Below, one piece after another: positions 63,801-64,000 of a DNA stretch of 64,000 nt. The position numbers and the translations under genes were made by a program. The stretch spans positions 2,200,519-2,264,518 of the forward strand of contig NZ_FUFN01000010.1 in the NCBI RefSeq assembly GCF_900162615.1. Reading direction: 5' to 3'. The DNA is from Virgibacillus proomii. GTDB taxonomy: Bacteria; Bacillota; Bacilli; Bacillales; Amphibacillaceae. Position 1 is the first letter of the stretch, and each line of letters opens with the position of its first letter. The notes under the pieces were generated by a model. The model did not search any database. It saw only the letters and a program-made list of their open reading frames with translations, and was not told the DNA's origin.

Positions 63801-63956
63801 CCGCATTTAAGATGCCCATCTTCCACTTCAAGAGTGATAAAAACAGGAAGAAATCGACACCTAAATACTCAATTCGGTTCAAAGGCCCTTAGGTCACACC
63901 TTTAAGGTACTAACATTCCATAATGGGGAAGGAAAAACTTATTGAATGAAGTTTCC
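63801..63956 (-). repeat. family B repeat B15
   Basis: 156-bp minus-strand copy flanked by TTTTAT (63795-63800) and TTTAT (63957-63961). The first hairpin is a fourth version (CATTCAATAAG with CTTATGGAATG-like pairing, one mismatch), and CCTAAATACTC/GGCCCTTAGG forms the second. It immediately precedes gpr. Confidence 0.72.
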
Positions 63957-64000
63957 TTTATTCTAGCTTGAACCAATTTTACAAACTCATTCATCTAGAA

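Overview
The window is an AT-rich stretch of chromosome from an endospore-forming Bacillaceae. The gene content and order match the B. subtilis yqeT-yqgE region, and protein divergence plus large non-coding gaps suggest the Oceanobacillus/Virgibacillus side of the family (genus is inference). Almost every gene is on the minus strand, so the map reads right to left: gpr, spoIIP, yqxA, lepA, hemW, hrcA-grpE-dnaK-dnaJ, prmA, rsmE, mtaB, deoC, rpsU, yqeY, nfeDB-floA, yqfC-yqfD-phoH-pgpH-ybeY-dgkA, era, yqzL, recO, a glycine T-box with glyQ-glyS-ccpN-ppsR, dnaG-sigA, cccA, trmK-yqfO-cshB-nfo, yqfX, an NfeD-like gene, an NptA-type phosphate transporter, six tRNA genes, sodA, an RpiR-type regulator, a YqgE-like MFS protein, pbpA, phoU and rpmG. 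Five genes are on the plus strand or divergent: the 71-aa and MltG-like membrane proteins near the left end, a LysM protein, a DUF2624 protein, and a broken integrase.

Regions: (1) 1-10400, cell-envelope, phosphate and oxidative-stress genes and the tRNA cluster. (2) 10900-20900, phosphate uptake, DNA repair, RNA helicase and tRNA modification. (3) 21400-33300, the macromolecular synthesis genes (sigA, dnaG, glyQS, recO, era). (4) 33600-43700, envelope, sporulation and c-di-AMP genes plus the flotillin pair. (5) 43800-55400, translation modification and the HrcA heat-shock operon with a perfect CIRCE. (6) 55400-58340, a decayed accessory island between hemW and lepA with a histidine-kinase pseudogene and a tyrosine-recombinase pseudogene. 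(7) 58344-63771, lepA and sporulation/germination genes.

The most unusual content is non-coding. Most gaps above about 250 bp are filled by four families of dispersed, strongly hairpin-forming repeats, named A-D here. Family B (about 140-270 bp, at least 15 copies) has an ATAAA at each end in its best copies. Its first hairpin differs in sequence between copies yet stays paired. It is found inside copies of families A and D at a site where uninterrupted copies carry a single ATAAA-like motif, which is the signature of a small mobile element. Long B copies also carry a variable number of about 40-nt tandem units.

Compared with the remembered B. subtilis order, several genes are absent from their usual place: pst between pbpA and phoU, ispG, ispH, zur, cdd and yqeW. 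Several of these gaps are occupied by repeats. All identifications were made by reading the sequence; no database search was run.
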